Shown one piece after another: positions 41,364 through 41,504 of a DNA stretch of 41,504 nucleotides (position 1 is its first letter; each line of letters begins with the position of its first letter). The notes beneath the pieces were generated by a model. It did not search any database and was not told where the DNA came from. It was given only the letters and a program-made list of their open reading frames with translations. A program made the position numbers and the translations under genes. This DNA comes from JAUXFK01 sp034189035 (GTDB lineage Bacteria; Desulfobacterota; UBA8473): assembly GCA_034189035.1 (NCBI GenBank), contig JAXHVA010000039.1, forward strand, positions 1 to 41,504, in the 5' to 3' direction.

Positions 41364-41504
41364 AACCCAACTTCATGATTTCAAAAAAAAAAAACATCTT
41401 TTAGAATCAAGAGTATACGTCTTTGATAATTGCCATTTTGGCACTACGGATTTAGTTTTTCATAAGATAGTTTTTACCGTTTTTCCAGGTTGATCAAGAA
41501 TGTT

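Noticed and set aside
1..41504. CRISPR array, rRNA or tRNA genes
   Set aside because: No regularly spaced direct repeats and no cloverleaf or rRNA-like sequence were noticed by reading; a tRNA search program would be decisive for small RNA genes.

Overview
The window looks like chromosomal DNA of a strictly anaerobic, Gram-negative bacterium, most plausibly a member of the Desulfobacterota (delta-proteobacterial sulfate reducer or syntroph). The grounds are an oxygen-sensitive class III ribonucleotide reductase with its activase, many acyl-CoA genes (CaiB/BaiF transferases, acyl-CoA dehydrogenase, SDR of the hydroxyacyl-CoA type), an oxalate/formate-type MFS carrier, remnants of hydrogenase/nickel maturation genes, a large NAD-glutamate dehydrogenase, and a probable periplasmic selenoprotein. 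The taxonomic call is inference from gene content; no rRNA or tRNA was seen.

Layout. (1) 1-2.9 kb: a gene-free stretch, mutY, and a secreted zinc-phospholipase-C-like protein. (2) 2.96-10.7 kb: an apparent RiPP (ribosomally made, modified peptide) locus. On the minus strand run a PqqD-like recognition protein, a radical SAM/SPASM maturase, an HPr-kinase-like protein, a Gly/Cys-rich precursor peptide, an S26-type peptidase and a PRMT-like methyltransferase whose C-terminus itself looks PqqD-like. Converging on it from the plus strand, 3 bp away, are a PF14907-type nucleotidyltransferase and an ABC exporter. This is the most interesting system in the window. (3) 10.9-15.6 kb: a DUF3147 membrane protein, then a DNA-damage group lexA, xth, a small protein, dinB and a DUF72 protein. 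(4) 15.7-18.4 kb, minus strand: a rhodanese with an in-frame UGA at the position of a family cysteine, followed by a bSECIS-like hairpin; an APC-type permease with a small membrane protein; and a small acidic protein. (5) 18.4-22.7 kb: nrdD behind a promoter carrying phased NrdR-type boxes, a thioredoxin-fold protein, a lone receiver-domain response regulator and nrdG. (6) 22.7-25.9 kb: acyl-CoA genes and a flavodoxin-like protein. (7) 26.2-32.0 kb: a stretch rich in broken genes (two secreted-protein remnants, hypA, hypB, an MBL-fold hydrolase), interleaved with intact MFS and acyl-CoA dehydrogenase genes. (8) 32.0-41.4 kb: two small membrane proteins, DUF169, TatD, DUF763, a phosphoribosyltransferase-like protein, a 999-residue NAD-glutamate dehydrogenase and a decayed CaiB gene.

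A family of intergenic fold-back repeats is scattered through the window (full copies near 12.1-12.4, 31.03-31.13 and 33.02-33.12 kb, with end or core fragments elsewhere). The arms of the three full copies differ in sequence but stay self-complementary, so the fold appears to be preserved.

How the parts work together. In the RiPP locus the PqqD-like protein would bind the leader of the 91-residue precursor and deliver it to the radical SAM enzyme; the kinase-like, nucleotidyltransferase and methyltransferase proteins are candidate further tailoring steps, the S26-type peptidase a candidate leader protease and the ABC protein the exporter. The lexA-xth-dinB group makes a small SOS/repair island. 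nrdD and nrdG supply deoxynucleotides under anoxia and are probably under NrdR control.
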